From contig NZ_SSNI01000013.1 of NCBI RefSeq assembly GCF_010015475.1, forward strand, positions 1 through 64,000: 64,000 bases of DNA, in the 5' to 3' direction. This DNA comes from Pontibacter pamirensis (lineage in GTDB: Bacteria > Bacteroidota > Bacteroidia > Cytophagales > Hymenobacteraceae). Below are positions 42,832-52,259 of this stretch, one piece after another. Made by a program: the position numbers and the translations under genes. The notes under the pieces are model-generated. The model had not been told where the DNA came from and ran no database searches. It was given only the letters and a program-made list of their open reading frames with translations. Within the stretch, counting starts at the first letter, position 1; each line of letters begins with the position of its first letter.

Positions 42832-44039
42832 GGCTGCTCCTCCTGCTTTTGCCCAAAGAAGTATTCATAGGCCTCCCGTATCCGCTCCGGCGATCTGTAC
42901 TTTTGTGCCAGCTTAGGTATTTCCTGCCGGTGGACCGGGTCATTCAGTATCTGTTGTATCTGCTGCAGTGCCTTCTCCACGCTTCCCTCTTGCTGCAGGT
43001 TAAACGTTGCGCCTCCCCCTTCGTTTTTGATGATGTCACTGTCGTCGCCGACTCCTTCCGTCAGGAGTACCGGGAGGCCATTGGCCCAGTACTCGCCTAT
43101 TTTAACGGGGGAAAGGTATTTTTTTGATGGTCCGGGTTTATAAGTGGCAAACGCAAAGTCAGCTGCAGAGAGGTAAGCTGGCACCTCCTGGTGTGGCACA
43201 GAGGCAATGTATACTTTATTCACATCAAGCTGATATTGTTGTAGCAGTCTCTGGATTTCTTCCTGTGGTTGAGGCGAAAGAATGATGAGCCTGAAATCAG
43301 GAACACTTTCAAAGCATTGTTTGTAGATGGTAAACGCATCTTCTTGATAGTACAGGCCGCCATACTTGCCTGCATATACACCGATCACGGTATGCTGCCA
43401 GCCCAACTGCAGGCGCAAATCACTTCTCTTCTGTTCATCAAAACTAAAGGTGCTTGCATCAACAGAACAGGGAACTACAAAAATTTTTTCTGCAACTACT
43501 CCTTCTCCTATCAAAGCATTTTTGTACTTATAAGCCACAGGCATAATGCCAGCCGCATTTTTCTTTTGAAGATGCTCCCAGTACTTCTGGAATTTATACT
43601 TCAGGCTATACCTTGTCCAGACTTTTGATTCCAGCATGTAGTCGGCATGAGGCTCAAAGGAACTGACGTAAAAGGGTAACTTGCTTCTTTTCCACACTTT
43701 ATATGCTAAAGCACCCGCTGGTGCGCCATGTGCCAGCAGGACATGTGTATTGTACCTCTGCGCAAACCTTGTTAGCTGCCTTGGGAAAAGAAGAAAATCA
43801 CTTATTTTGGTAGCAATATTGATAGCTAATTTTTTAGGAGTGAGAGGCAGATACAATACTTTGTTTAAGTGTTGTATTAATGAGTCCTCATTAACATCCG
43901 CGTTTCGTTCTATGGTTACCAGTATGATCTTTTCAATAGATGGAAAACCCTGCAGCACCTCAAGCCGTGGTAAAACAGTAGAGGTTGTAAGATCATCTCT
44001 CAAGCCCCAGTAGCAGATGAATAATATAGAACTGCCCAT
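42828..44039 (-). CDS. glycosyltransferase, GT-B fold
   Basis: 403 residues. The N-terminal domain (MGSSILFICYWGLRDDLTT, later VLLAHGAPAGALAYKV near residue 105) and the C-terminal domain (TVIGVYAGKYGGLYYQEDAF near 210, then KYLSPVKIGEYWANGLPVLLTEGVGDDSD near 325) fit GT4-type transferases. VKIGEYWANGLPVL is the usual nucleotide-sugar segment. One base separates it from the upstream glycosyltransferase, and it overlaps the downstream one, so all three form an operon. Confidence 0.85.
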   Translation of the reverse strand: MGSSILFICYWGLRDDLTTSTVLPRLEVLQGFPSIEKIILVTIERNADVNEDSLIQHLNKVLYLPLTPKKLAINIATKISDFLLFPRQLTRFAQRYNTHVLLAHGAPAGALAYKVWKRSKLPFYVSSFEPHADYMLESKVWTRYSLKYKFQKYWEHLQKKNAAGIMPVAYKYKNALIGEGVVAEKIFVVPCSVDASTFSFDEQKRSDLRLQLGWQHTVIGVYAGKYGGLYYQEDAFTIYKQCFESVPDFRLIILSPQPQEEIQRLLQQYQLDVNKVYIASVPHQEVPAYLSAADFAFATYKPGPSKKYLSPVKIGEYWANGLPVLLTEGVGDDSDIIKNEGGGATFNLQQEGSVEKALQQIQQILNDPVHRQEIPKLAQKYRSPERIREAYEYFFGQKQEEQP

Positions 44040-44040
44040 T

Positions 44041-45258
44041 TTAGTTTACGTCACTCAGATTCATTGCCTGAATTAGCTGTGCCATGTGCCGTTCAAAGGA
44101 AAACTTATACTCCACTTGCTGCGCGACCTCATCTAAATTTACTAAGCCAGCATCACGGTTGTCATAGATAAACTGCAGCTTTTCCAGGCAGTCAGTTACA
44201 ACACCTGCTCTAAACATAAACCCATTCCTGCCGTGCTCGATTACTTCTTTTAAACCACCTGCATCTGATGACAGAACTAACCTCTTGTTTTGCAACGCCT
44301 CAAGCACCACTAAGCCAAATCCTTCATAATGTGATGGAACAGCAACAAGGTCCACTAAGGTCATAATCTTCATCAACGCAGCATTCTGTAACGCCGGCGA
44401 AAAATAGCAGTAGCCTTCCATGCCTTTTTCATGAATCAACTCTTTGATTATTTCTTTATCTGGACCATCTCCTACTACTAAAACAGCTAAATCTTGTGGC
44501 TCACATAAATTATTTTTAATAAAGATGCTTAGCACATGTAAGAAAAACAGCTGCCCTTTCATGTAACTTAATCTACCAGGAATAAGAATTTTAAAGCTAC
44601 CGCTTCTACTCTTCAGCCAACCTTCAATACATTTCACCTCTTCCATACTACACCCGTTCTGTACACTTGCTTGTCTTGGTAAGGCATTGAGTATCACTAA
44701 ATGTCGATTATGCTTAAATAAATTTAATTCTATATCGCTCCTAACTGCCTTGGTAACCGATACATGACTATCATCAAAATATTTGCCCAACACTTTATTT
44801 AAATTATTAACAGCGCGTCTCCTAGCTGTGTTAAGTGGAAACTGTGCGTATTGCGTTATATGGAAATACTGTACAAGTTTTATGTTGAAACTTTCAAACT
44901 GCAACCTTAGCTTTACTAATCGCATTATAAAGTGAGCGTAAGGCGCATGAGCTATCACCACCTTTGCATTATGATACCTTAAGAATTTTGTAATTGGAGT
45001 CAAAAGCAGAGTTGAGTTAAACAGGTTTCTTACAGAAAGATAAGCATCTTGCTGCTTTAGCACCAGTAACTCGTCAGCAGAGAACTGGACATTGGCTTCC
45101 TCGATCACTTCTTTAGCAACATTCGCAAGTACTATCATTACTATACGATACCGTTTATTCTGTAAGCTCTTAATTTGACTCAACACAAGCTTGGTAATAC
45201 CTTCACGGGCAATAGCAGGCACCACAATTGCGATAACGGTGGTGTTAGCTACTGCCAT
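44041..45258 (-). CDS. glycosyltransferase family 4 protein, first gene of the operon
   Basis: About 405 residues with a clear GT4 C-terminal domain: ILIPGRLSYMKGQLFFLHVL near residue 220, VVGDGPDKEIIKELI near 260 and VPSHYEGFGLVVLEALQNKRLVLSSDAGG near 310. The EGFGLVVLEAL segment carries the conserved nucleotide-sugar glutamates. I start at ATG 45258, just before the first beta strand (TTVIAIVVPAIAREG); ATGs at 45297 and 45306 would overlap the divergent gene. The gene is more AT-rich than most of the window. Confidence 0.85.
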   Translation of the reverse strand: MAVANTTVIAIVVPAIAREGITKLVLSQIKSLQNKRYRIVMIVLANVAKEVIEEANVQFSADELLVLKQQDAYLSVRNLFNSTLLLTPITKFLRYHNAKVVIAHAPYAHFIMRLVKLRLQFESFNIKLVQYFHITQYAQFPLNTARRRAVNNLNKVLGKYFDDSHVSVTKAVRSDIELNLFKHNRHLVILNALPRQASVQNGCSMEEVKCIEGWLKSRSGSFKILIPGRLSYMKGQLFFLHVLSIFIKNNLCEPQDLAVLVVGDGPDKEIIKELIHEKGMEGYCYFSPALQNAALMKIMTLVDLVAVPSHYEGFGLVVLEALQNKRLVLSSDAGGLKEVIEHGRNGFMFRAGVVTDCLEKLQFIYDNRDAGLVNLDEVAQQVEYKFSFERHMAQLIQAMNLSDVN

Positions 45259-45295
45259 TTTGCTATATTCATGTTCAATTTCTTCCGACTCTTTC

Positions 45296-46540
45296 ATGCT
45301 TGCCAATCCGAAAGTACTATTTGTTGGTGATTATTGCAGAACTGATTATGTTTCTCTGTTAAAATCATGCAGAGGATACATGTTGTTCAGGTTCCTTCAC
45401 TTTTCTACCGAAGCGGAAGAAAAGAATAAGGATTACAGATGGTATGGAGAAGCTATCTATTGGAAGGACTACAGCAATGCTTATGAGATGCTGCAAAAAA
45501 TTAAACCGACTAAGGTTGTTTTCCTTTTTATTGACACGTTTTATCAGGCAGCTGTTAATGTAGCATGCAAAGAACTTTCCATACCCACCTATCACTTAGA
45601 GCATGGCTTGTTGGCGGATTATGCTATAGCTTTTGATTCTAATCTTTGCCCTCCACCTGCCACACCATTCATGCAAAGAGCTAAGGAGGAGCTATTAAAA
45701 GTCGGAGAACTTTATGCCAGAGTAAAAAGTAGATTATTCCTTAACAACACTATAAAATGTTCCTCGCATGAAAATGCTGAATTTCTTAGGCAATTCATCA
45801 GAACAAGGAGAAAAAACAATTCTCTAACTACCTTTAGAAAACTCAAGTCACCTAAAAGATTTGCAGAGAATTACATTTCCTTCAGCCCAAAGATTTTCAA
45901 AGTGCATCAGGATCATGAGGCACTTCCTTCAAACAAAAGAGTATATTTCATAGGGGTTCCTTACTTTGATCAACTTGCCGGTACAAAGTCTACAAAAATA
46001 GAAAGGGCTATACTTCTGATTGATCAGCCACTAGCCGAACAAGGCTTACTTCAATGGGTCAGTGACGGTAAAGTTAGTTTTGTGGAAACATTTCTAAAGG
46101 TTTGCTCCCACCACAACTATAGAATATACGTCAAACCACACCCCAAGCAGGATATAAAACCTTGGCAGAATGCAGAACGAGAGGGGCTTTGTGTAATAAT
46201 AGATGCCCTAGAGTTAAAAAGACTAGCCCCAACAATACCTATTGTATTAGGCTTCTACTCTACACTTTTAATGCCTTTCGCCTCATTTGAGCACACAACA
46301 CTTGTTACTTATGAAAATCATCCTGCAGGTAAATACTTAGTATCAAAGCCATTTGTGGAAGCCGGTGTAGCGCACCCCATATACAACTTAGAGGAACTGC
46401 ATGAAGTTTTACAGGACGTGGAAACATTACATCAGAAACAGCTACCAAACAAAGCAAAGTTTACTGAAGAATGGATGTACAAGTTTGACGGTAAAGCTGG
46501 TGAACGCCTTCGGAATATCCTGCTGAGTGACGACCTATAA
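45296..46540 (+). CDS. GT-B-like protein, possibly sialyltransferase or polysialyltransferase related
   Basis: About 414 residues, no signal peptide. It starts MLANPKVLFVGDYCRTDYVS. Three short motifs are spaced as in bacterial sialyltransferase-type GT-B enzymes: LEHGLL near residue 104 (acidic residue-x-Gly), YVKPHPKQD near 283 (HP), and GFYSTLLMPFASFEHTT near 320 (Ser/Thr). CDP-glycerol transferase-like proteins show a similar HP segment, so the class is uncertain. It is divergent from the GT4 operon, with only 37 bases between the starts, and is AT-rich. A role in a surface glycan is inferred from context. Confidence 0.65.
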   Translation: MLANPKVLFVGDYCRTDYVSLLKSCRGYMLFRFLHFSTEAEEKNKDYRWYGEAIYWKDYSNAYEMLQKIKPTKVVFLFIDTFYQAAVNVACKELSIPTYHLEHGLLADYAIAFDSNLCPPPATPFMQRAKEELLKVGELYARVKSRLFLNNTIKCSSHENAEFLRQFIRTRRKNNSLTTFRKLKSPKRFAENYISFSPKIFKVHQDHEALPSNKRVYFIGVPYFDQLAGTKSTKIERAILLIDQPLAEQGLLQWVSDGKVSFVETFLKVCSHHNYRIYVKPHPKQDIKPWQNAEREGLCVIIDALELKRLAPTIPIVLGFYSTLLMPFASFEHTTLVTYENHPAGKYLVSKPFVEAGVAHPIYNLEELHEVLQDVETLHQKQLPNKAKFTEEWMYKFDGKAGERLRNILLSDDL

Positions 46541-46580
46541 AAGCAGAGAGGCAGTCCGTACGGATTGCCTCTCTGCTTTT
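46541..46580 (+). terminator. bidirectional terminator between the GT-B-like gene and uxs
   Basis: AAGCAGAGAGGCA pairs with TGCCTCTCTGCTT, with A on one side and TTTT on the other, so it can stop both convergent transcripts. Confidence 0.85.
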
Positions 46581-46587
46581 CATAAGA

Positions 46588-47550
46588 TTAAGCCTCCTGC
46601 TCAGTTGGAGCCTTAATCTTATCTTTAAAATATTCCAAGGTTCTCTTCAGGCCTTCCGCACGATCTATTTTCGGTTCCCAGCCCAAGACCTCTTTTGCCT
46701 TAGTGATGTCGGGCTGGCGCATCTGCGGGTCGTCTTTTGGCAACGGCTGATAGTCTACCTTTAGCTCTACACCAGTGAGTTTACAGATTTCTTCAGCAAA
46801 CTCCCTGATAGTGATTTCGGATGGATTGCCCACGTTGACAGGCAGGTGATAATCGCTTAACAGCAAGCGGTAAATGCCTTCCACCAGATCGTCGACATAG
46901 CAGAAAGAGCGTGTCTGGCTTCCGTCACCGAAAATGCTGAGGGGCTCTCCCCGCAAGGCCTGGCTCAGGAAGGCAGGCAGCACACGACCATCATCCAGGC
47001 GCATGCGCGGGCCATAGGTGTTAAAGATGCGCACAATGCGTGTCTCCAGCCCGTGGTGCATGTGATAAGCCATGGTCATGGCTTCCTGGAAGCGCTTTGC
47101 CTCATCGTAGCAGCCACGCGGACCTACCGGGTTCACGTTACCCCAGTAATCTTCCTGCTGTGGGTGCACCTGTGGGTCGCCGTACACTTCTGAGGTAGAG
47201 GCGATGAGCATGCGCGCGCCCTTTGCCTTGGCCAGGCCGAGCAGATTGTGCGTACCCAGTGAGCCTACCTTCAGCGTCTGAATCGGAATCTTCAGGTAAT
47301 CGATTGGGCTGGCCGGCGATGCAAAGTGCAGGATATAGTCCAGCTCACCTGACACGTGCACGAACTTTGATACATCATGATGGTAGAACTCGAAGTTTGG
47401 CAGCTTAAACAGGTGCTCTATGTTGTCCATGTTACCTGTAATCAGGTTATCCATGGCTACAACACGATAGCCCTCCTTGATAAACCTATCGCAAAGGTGT
47501 GAGCCCAAAAAGCCGGCGCCACCTGTAATAAGTACTCTTTTTCCTGACAT
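46588..47550 (-). CDS. UDP-glucuronate decarboxylase (UDP-xylose synthase)
   Basis: Short-chain dehydrogenase-type enzyme of 320 residues making UDP-xylose from UDP-glucuronate. GGAGFLGSH is the NAD site at residues 10-18. [20 protein letters not shown] near residue 75 is diagnostic of this decarboxylase, and the catalytic pair is Tyr148 and Lys152 in [26 protein letters not shown] and [14 protein letters not shown] follow. It is 6 bases downstream of the UDP-glucose dehydrogenase gene, giving a two-step path from UDP-glucose to UDP-xylose. Confidence 0.93.
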   Translation of the reverse strand: MSGKRVLITGGAGFLGSHLCDRFIKEGYRVVAMDNLITGNMDNIEHLFKLPNFEFYHHDVSKFVHVSGELDYILHFASPASPIDYLKIPIQTLKVGSLGTHNLLGLAKAKGARMLIASTSEVYGDPQVHPQQEDYWGNVNPVGPRGCYDEAKRFQEAMTMAYHMHHGLETRIVRIFNTYGPRMRLDDGRVLPAFLSQALRGEPLSIFGDGSQTRSFCYVDDLVEGIYRLLLSDYHLPVNVGNPSEITIREFAEEICKLTGVELKVDYQPLPKDDPQMRQPDITKAKEVLGWEPKIDRAEGLKRTLEYFKDKIKAPTEQEA

Positions 47551-47556
47551 ACTTTC

Positions 47557-48906
47557 TTATATAGAGGCGTCCAACTGCTGCGGCACCTGCTGCTTTATAC
47601 CTATACCGTAGTAAGTAAAGCCTTTCTCGTTAAGGTCATTGGCATCGTAGATGTTTCTTCCATCAAACACCACTTTGTCCTTCATGAGCTTGCTTACCAC
47701 GTTAAAGTTCGGGGAGCGGAACTCAGGCCATTCTGTCACCAGCAGCAGCGCATCCGCATCGATTAGTGTTTCATACTCATCCTTGCCGTACTCTATGGTG
47801 TCTCCCAGAGAGTGCTCTGCCTCCTTCATGGCCACCGGATCATAGGCACGCACTTTGGCGCCCTGCTCCAGCAACTTCTGTATAATCACCAGCGACGGGG
47901 CCTCCCGCATATCGTCTGTCTTTGGTTTAAAGGACAAGCCCCAGATTGCAAACGTCTTGCCCGCCAGGTCGCCGTTAAAGTGGTTGCTTATCTTATTGTA
48001 AAGCACTGACTTCTGGTTCTCGTTCACGGCTTCCACAGACTGGAGCACCTTCATTTCATAACCGTTTTCAGAAGCGGTCCTGATAAGCGCCTTTACATCT
48101 TTAGGAAAGCACGAGCCGCCGTAGCCGATACCCGGATAGATGAACTTATTACCGATGCGCACATCGCTGCCGATGCCTTTACGCACCATGTTCACGTCGG
48201 CGCCCATGATTTCACACAAGTTGGCGATGTCGTTCATGAAGCTGATTTTAGTAGCCAGCATCGCGTTAGCAGCATATTTGGTCATCTCGGCAGACGGGAC
48301 ATCCATGAATATAAGCGGGTGCCCATTCATCAGGAACGGCTTATAAAGCTTCTTCATCACCTCCTGCGCTCTTTCAGAGCATACACCCACCACAATGCGG
48401 TCTGGCTTCAGGAAGTCTTCTATGGCAGCACCCTCTTTAAGGAACTCCGGGTTAGAGGCCACATCAAACGGAATATCCACGCCACGCACGGCTAATTCCT
48501 CCTCTATGACCTTGCGTACTTTGTTGGCTGTGCCCACCGGCACTGTGCTCTTGGTCACCACCACGATGTAGGAATTCATGTTCTGGCCGATACTGCGGGC
48601 AACCGCCAGCACATATTTCAGGTCGGCGCTGCCGTCCTCGCCCGGAGGCGTTCCCACTGCGATAAAAGCCACATCACAGCCCTGTATGCTTGATGCCACA
48701 TCGATGGAGAAAGAAAGGCGCTCTTTCTGGGCGTTGCGCGCCACCATTTCCTCCAAGCCCGGCTCATAAATAGGCAGGATGTTCTTTTTCAGGTTTTCAA
48801 TCTTTTTCTGATCAATATCAATGCAGGTAACATCAATACCAACCTCTGCAAAACATGTTCCTGTAACCAGGCCAACATATCCAGTACCAACAACGGCTAT
48901 TCTCAT
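47557..48906 (-). CDS. ugd: UDP-glucose 6-dehydrogenase
   Basis: Oxidises UDP-glucose to UDP-glucuronate with two NAD+. MRIAVVGTGYVGLVTGTCFAE is the start, GTPPGEDGSADL is near residue 87, and the catalytic cysteine is in GGSCFPKDV near 262. The C-terminal domain begins near 310 (AIWGLSFKPKTDDMREAPS). 449 residues, normal. First gene of a pair with the decarboxylase; the product feeds the neighbouring glycosyltransferases. Confidence 0.95.
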   Translation of the reverse strand: MRIAVVGTGYVGLVTGTCFAEVGIDVTCIDIDQKKIENLKKNILPIYEPGLEEMVARNAQKERLSFSIDVASSIQGCDVAFIAVGTPPGEDGSADLKYVLAVARSIGQNMNSYIVVVTKSTVPVGTANKVRKVIEEELAVRGVDIPFDVASNPEFLKEGAAIEDFLKPDRIVVGVCSERAQEVMKKLYKPFLMNGHPLIFMDVPSAEMTKYAANAMLATKISFMNDIANLCEIMGADVNMVRKGIGSDVRIGNKFIYPGIGYGGSCFPKDVKALIRTASENGYEMKVLQSVEAVNENQKSVLYNKISNHFNGDLAGKTFAIWGLSFKPKTDDMREAPSLVIIQKLLEQGAKVRAYDPVAMKEAEHSLGDTIEYGKDEYETLIDADALLLVTEWPEFRSPNFNVVSKLMKDKVVFDGRNIYDANDLNEKGFTYYGIGIKQQVPQQLDASI

Positions 48907-49022
48907 AAGACATTCAAATTAATCAAAGCAACAATATACAGTTATTCATTTATATAGATATCAATGAATACTTCAAAATTGATTTTAGGTTGCGTAATAT
49001 AAAAAATTATATAATAATTTAT

Positions 49023-50927
49023 CTAATAAATATATTTTCTCCACCAATACTGAAACACCAGCAGCATCCATGCCTGGGTTTGCACAAGGGCTGCTTTGTC
49101 AGAATCCAGGAGTTGCCGGACACGCTGCACTTGCTGTACATCGAAAATACCTTGCGATGCGATGAAAGCCTCCGAGAGGTAGTCGTTTGCCAGGCCCCTC
49201 CCCTCCGTTTGCAGAAAGGCCGACAGCGGAATTTCAAAACCCTGCTTTGGGCGCCTGTAAAGCTCAGGAGGCAATAACTCCCGGAAAGTGTCCCGCAGAA
49301 TTTTTTTCTGTAAGCTTTCACCTATCTTGGCAGAAGCCGGCAGTGAAAAAGCGAACTTCACCAACCTGTGGTCCAGGTAAGGGCTGCGTATTTCCAGGCT
49401 GTTAGCCATTCCCATCAAGTCAATCTTGGCCAGCATGTCGTTTGGCAGCACTAAACGCCAATCGGCACACAATACGTGGTTCAGATCATAATGTTTTCTG
49501 CTAACACACTCCAACAACCTGCCTTTGCGCGCACGATACAACCTGTTCTGCACCGCCGCCTGGCTTTCCGGTGCCAGCAGTGCCAGCGCCTCCTCTTCCT
49601 GCTGCCATGTCGCCCACAGCCAATAGCGGTCCTGGGGGAGCAGGCCGGCCCCTGTAGCAAAGCGTTGCAGTTGCCTTACTTTGTTTGCAGCGAAAGAGTT
49701 TCTGGACTTAGGCAATACATCCCATAAAAACTTCATTTTTTTTACGGCCTCTGCTTTGGCTCCACCAGACAGCACCCTATACTCTGCCAGATGTTTATTG
49801 TAGCCCCCAAAAAGCTCATCGGCACCATCGCCGCTCAGCACCGCCTTCATTTCCTGCCCTACATGCTTACTTAGCGTGTATACTGCCAGCGCAGATGAAT
49901 CAGCAAAAGGCTCACTCAGGCTGTCTAACGTTTTAAAAAGGTTTTCAAAGAGATCAGCGTTGGAAAGGAGAAGTTCAGTGTGCTCTGTTTTATACTTGTC
50001 TGCCACAAGGCGGGCGTAACGGGTTTCGTCAAAGAAGGGCTGTTCAGGGAAACCGACGGAAAACGTCTTCAGCTTATCCACCTGCCGAGCCGCCAGGGCT
50101 ACCACCACCGAAGAATCGATGCCGCCACTCAGGAAAGCGCCAACAGGCACGTCGGCGACAAGCCGGTCTGTGACAGCTTGCTGCAGAAGATGCTTTAATT
50201 TAGTTTGCTGCTGTGTATAGGTTAAGGAGTTGTGTATTGCCTTTTCTCCGTCAAAGGGCAGCCTGTACCACACATTCTCCTGCACTCTGTTGCCCCGCAC
50301 GTACAACGACTGCCCCGGCAAAAGCTTTTTCACGCCTTTCAGCATGGTGGCCGGCGCAGGTACATAGGTCAGTTGCAGGTACTGGTAAAGCGAGGTATAG
50401 TCTAATTCACGTGGAACCCCCAGGGCTATGAGGGCAGACATCTCTGAGCCGAACAGGAACTTGTCCGCGTCTTTGTAGAAGAGCAGGGGCTTTTCACCGT
50501 AGCGGTCGCGTGCCAGGAACAGGCTGTCTTCCTCGGCATCGTAAATAGCCAGCGAGAAAAAGCCTGTTAACTTCTTCAGGCACTCCTGCCGCTCCCGGGC
50601 ATATAAGTGCAGCAACACTTCTGTGTCGGAGTCGGTGCGGAACGAAGCGCCTTTAGCCTCCAGCTCCTTCCGCAGTTTTTTATAGTTGAATATCTCCCCG
50701 TTAAAGACAAGGGTATAGCGGCCGCCCTCACTACTGAAAGGCTGGTTAGCGGCGGCAGTGGGTGCAATAAGGGAAAGCCTGCGGTGGCCAAGCCCGATGC
50801 GGCCCTTTAAAAACACCCCATCGGCATCCGGACCACGGTGCTGCAGCGCAGCCACGGCTGCCGGCAGCCGCTCTAATGCCTTCTGGCCTTGCTCTGAAAA
50901 TATAAATACTCCTGTTATACCACACAT
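49023..50927 (-). CDS. asnB: glutamine-hydrolysing asparagine synthase
   Basis: 634 residues. The glutaminase domain starts with the nucleophile Cys2 (MCGITGVFIF) and has LQHRGPDADG and LGHRRLSLI. The synthetase domain has the PP-loop GAFLSGGIDSSVV near 266 and LSGDGADELFGGYNKH near 370. It would make asparagine from aspartate, ATP and glutamine. Copies like this within polysaccharide loci sometimes amidate sugars or peptides instead, and its place at the end of the glycan locus leaves that open. Confidence 0.92.
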   Translation of the reverse strand: MCGITGVFIFSEQGQKALERLPAAVAALQHRGPDADGVFLKGRIGLGHRRLSLIAPTAAANQPFSSEGGRYTLVFNGEIFNYKKLRKELEAKGASFRTDSDTEVLLHLYARERQECLKKLTGFFSLAIYDAEEDSLFLARDRYGEKPLLFYKDADKFLFGSEMSALIALGVPRELDYTSLYQYLQLTYVPAPATMLKGVKKLLPGQSLYVRGNRVQENVWYRLPFDGEKAIHNSLTYTQQQTKLKHLLQQAVTDRLVADVPVGAFLSGGIDSSVVVALAARQVDKLKTFSVGFPEQPFFDETRYARLVADKYKTEHTELLLSNADLFENLFKTLDSLSEPFADSSALAVYTLSKHVGQEMKAVLSGDGADELFGGYNKHLAEYRVLSGGAKAEAVKKMKFLWDVLPKSRNSFAANKVRQLQRFATGAGLLPQDRYWLWATWQQEEEALALLAPESQAAVQNRLYRARKGRLLECVSRKHYDLNHVLCADWRLVLPNDMLAKIDLMGMANSLEIRSPYLDHRLVKFAFSLPASAKIGESLQKKILRDTFRELLPPELYRRPKQGFEIPLSAFLQTEGRGLANDYLSEAFIASQGIFDVQQVQRVRQLLDSDKAALVQTQAWMLLVFQYWWRKYIY

Positions 50928-51080
50928 ACCTGCCCGTAAAGTTAAACTTTATTTTCAGCCCCATCGCCTGCCCAAAGGCTTGCCTAAATAATTATTCCGA
51001 AGGGGGTAGCTTTTTTAGTATATGGAGCAACTTGCTTTCGCTTTAAAAGTATATCTATAAGACAAAGCACCCTTAAAATT

Positions 51081-51974
51081 ATGACACCAGATTGGCTGGA
51101 CAAGAAAGAGTACCCTTTCGAATCCAAATACATACAATTAGAGGCGGGCAGGATGCATTATATAGACGAGGGGGAAGGACCGCCGATTGTAATGATCCAT
51201 GGCACTCCCGTCTGGTCTTTTCTGTACCGCAACCTGATAAAGATACTGCGCAAGAAGTACCGTTGCATTGCTATGGACATGATTGGCTTTGGCCTCTCTG
51301 ACAAACCGGAGGGCTGGAGTTACAAACCACGGGCCCACGCCGCTAATTTTGAGCAGCTGATGGAGCAACTTCAGCTAACGGACGTGACACTGCTGGTGCA
51401 TGATTTCGGGGCGCCTATCGGTTTTGCTTATGCCATAAACCATCCGGAAAAAGTAAAGAACATTGTGATGCTCAACTCCTGGACCTGGTCTTTGTCCAAG
51501 CATCAGACTTTTACAGGCATCAGCAAATACCTGGTGGGGCCATTGGGAAAGTTTCTTCATTCAAAGCTGAACGTATCAGCCCTTACGCTTATAAACGAGT
51601 TGTTTGAAGGCGAGGATAAAATGCCGGAGCCCATCCGCCAGCATTACGTGAAAGCACTGGGTAACCCTGACGACCAAGTAGGAAAGCTTGCCTGCGCACG
51701 GGAGTTGATTGGCATAACACGCTGGTACGATGAACTCTGGAAGGAACGAAACAAAATACAAAATATCCCGACGCTCATACTTTGGGGGGAGCGGGATAAA
51801 CTCATTAAGATTGAGGCGCTGCAGTGCTGGAAGAAATTCTTCCACGAGAGCTACGTCATTCCTTTTGAAGACAGTGGCCACTTTTTGCAGGAAGAGAATG
51901 CAGAAGAGATTGCCAGCTATGTGAGCAATTTTGTGAAAGAAGAAAAGAAAAAACGAGAACTAATCCATCAATAA
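51081..51974 (+). CDS. alpha/beta hydrolase of the haloalkane dehalogenase type
   Basis: 297 residues. The nucleophile is aspartate (Asp108 in VHDFGAPIG), as in haloalkane dehalogenases, not serine. HGTPVWSFLYR forms the oxyanion segment near residue 40, WGERDKL holds the acid near 239 and DSGHFLQEE the base near 270. True dehalogenases usually have tryptophan after the nucleophile (HDWG) to hold the halide; here it is phenylalanine, so dehalogenation is not assured. No signal peptide. A small gene follows after about 33 bases and may share the transcript. Confidence 0.82.
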   Translation: MTPDWLDKKEYPFESKYIQLEAGRMHYIDEGEGPPIVMIHGTPVWSFLYRNLIKILRKKYRCIAMDMIGFGLSDKPEGWSYKPRAHAANFEQLMEQLQLTDVTLLVHDFGAPIGFAYAINHPEKVKNIVMLNSWTWSLSKHQTFTGISKYLVGPLGKFLHSKLNVSALTLINELFEGEDKMPEPIRQHYVKALGNPDDQVGKLACARELIGITRWYDELWKERNKIQNIPTLILWGERDKLIKIEALQCWKKFFHESYVIPFEDSGHFLQEENAEEIASYVSNFVKEEKKKRELIHQ

Positions 51975-52007
51975 TAAATTACACCAATAACTAAACAAAC
52001 AAATATC

Positions 52008-52259
52008 ATGAAACCTAAAAGATCAATGGAGGAGGCTATATTACGAGCACACCAAGCTACAGAAGAAGATAACCAGACCCAGAACAAGCTGTTTTCTATG
52101 GAAACCCCGGAGCAGTCGACTTATACGAACAATACGCACCAGGCACCGCTAAATGAATCACACATTAACCTGATGCAGTCCTGGATGAACCTACGCGGCA
52201 TGGACAATAAGCTGGCTGAGACCGGATACGGCGACCTGAACCAAAGAAACGCATCATGA
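52008..52259 (+). CDS. small hypothetical protein, 83 residues
   Basis: Hydrophilic protein rich in Asn, Gln and Glu (MKPKRSMEEAILRAHQATEE, then ETPEQSTYTNNTHQAPLNES), ending NLRGMDNKLAETGYGDLNQR. No signal peptide or membrane segment, and I do not recognise a family. It follows the hydrolase gene by 33 bases and is closed by a strong terminator at 52316, which supports a real transcript. Confidence 0.55.
   Translation: MKPKRSMEEAILRAHQATEEDNQTQNKLFSMETPEQSTYTNNTHQAPLNESHINLMQSWMNLRGMDNKLAETGYGDLNQRNAS

Noticed and set aside
45191-45295. Longer start for the GT-B-like gene
   Set aside because: The extra 35 residues lie inside the divergent glycosyltransferase gene and look like a shadow; the protein core begins at ATG 45296.
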